Part shown: in pieces, positions 63,864 to 64,000 of the stretch | Layout: each line of letters begins with the position of its first letter | Position numbering within the stretch: the stretch's first letter is position 1 | NCBI RefSeq assembly: GCF_900156405.1 | Contig: NZ_FTNN01000012.1 | Span: 1 to 64,000, forward strand | DNA from: Shewanella morhuae | GTDB lineage: Bacteria; Pseudomonadota; Gammaproteobacteria; Enterobacterales; Shewanellaceae | Direction of reading: 5' to 3' | Length of the DNA stretch: 64,000 nucleotides | The notes under the pieces: model-generated | The model's input: only the letters and a program-made list of their open reading frames with translations | Databases searched by the model: none | What the model was told of the DNA's origin: nothing | Made by a program: the position numbers and the translations under genes

Positions 63864-64000
63864 TTATTTACCTTTCCATTTGTTATCCCAAAGGGCGCTA
63901 TTTAGGCGGTTAGCCACCTTTTGCAACTCCCTTTCGAGTAGTTCGATATGCTGTAGTTGATCGCCCTGGGCGAGTCGGCGACAGAACGCGAGCTGTTCCT
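63864..64000 (-). CDS. early phage protein, partial (N-terminus beyond the window)
   Basis: The minus strand is open from the window edge to a TAA at 63864-63866. The last ~45 residues are a helix, probably coiled coil (LQHIELLERELQKVANRLN), ending WDNKWKGK. The stop is 1 bp before the next gene's ATG, and the frame carries that gene's ribosome site, so it is part of the same operon. Too little is visible for identification. Confidence 0.6.
   Translation of the reverse strand, partial: EQLAFCRRLAQGDQLQHIELLERELQKVANRLNSALWDNKWKGK

Larger units (their letters stand above)
33116..64000 (-). mobile_element. Mu-like transposable prophage (incomplete; transposition genes lie right of the window)
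   Basis: From 33116 rightward nearly every gene is phage-derived and in Mu order, read right to left. The order is DUF3164, gemA, mor, lysis genes, gp25-gp29-like, F, G, I, T, gp35-gp37-like, a siphovirus tail, and a methylase near the end. The terminus TGTAGCGCGCCAC shares the TGTA, G and CAC positions of the Mu left end (TGTATTGATTCAC). The five bases before it, CTTAC, would be the target duplication. Repressor, A and B transposition genes and the other end should lie beyond 64000. All structural frames appear intact. Confidence 0.9.

Overview
The window reads as a chromosome segment of a Shewanella-type gammaproteobacterium. The evidence is the gene set and order: alaA, yfbR and a dGTPase-like gene, then zwf-pgl-edd-eda divergent from hexR-pykA, then a TetR regulator with fadE, a VC2046/SO_2500-type gene, tRNA-Tyr copies, queE/queC and a rhombosortase. 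It has three parts: the end of an integrated island, a core segment, and most of a Mu-like prophage.

1-4293: tail of an integrative element. A 5'-truncated IS3-family insertion sequence (1-649) has landed in the last gene of a three-gene leftward operon: a ParB-domain-like protein, an 845-aa tyrosine-recombinase-like protein, and a small protein whose stop codon is supplied by the IS end. The element ends at a 46-bp fragment of the 3' half of tRNA-Val(GAC) (4248-4293), which looks like an attachment site.

4294-33115: core chromosome. An NhaC-type Na+/H+ antiporter is followed by alaA, yfbR and a dGTPase-like gene. The complete Entner-Doudoroff operon (zwf, pgl, edd, eda) faces hexR and pykA, with HexR-like operators between them and before pykA. 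A TetR regulator (PsrA-type) and fadE form a fatty-acid oxidation unit with a palindrome at its promoter. Then come a secreted NTF2-like protein, ychJ, a GAF-PAS-GGDEF-EAL protein, a yfcZ-type gene, a VC2046-type gene, three tRNA-Tyr genes, a Cds1-like PLP enzyme, queE, queC overlapping a rhombosortase gene, and uvrB.

33116-64000: a Mu-like transposable prophage running right to left, with its transposition genes beyond the window. The likely terminus is at 33116, next to an array of MuA-type binding sites. In transcription order it carries early genes (DUF3164 and small proteins), gemA and mor, cargo 2, a lysis module (lysozyme, Rz, Rz1), a Mu-type head module (gp25-gp29-like, F, G), cargo 1, and I and T. 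A siphovirus-type tail (tail tube, tape measure, tip proteins) and a Dam methylase in the position of Mu mom complete it.

The most interesting part is the cargo. Cargo 1 is an AAA ATPase plus DUF4435 pair with the architecture of the PARIS anti-phage system. Cargo 2 is a membrane protein, a secreted DUF4124-like protein and a DUF4145 protein. Both sit directly upstream, in phage transcription sense, of the same 26-bp sequence followed by a hairpin, a T-tract and the ATG of a late gene. These are the positions of the Mu late promoters PI and Plys.
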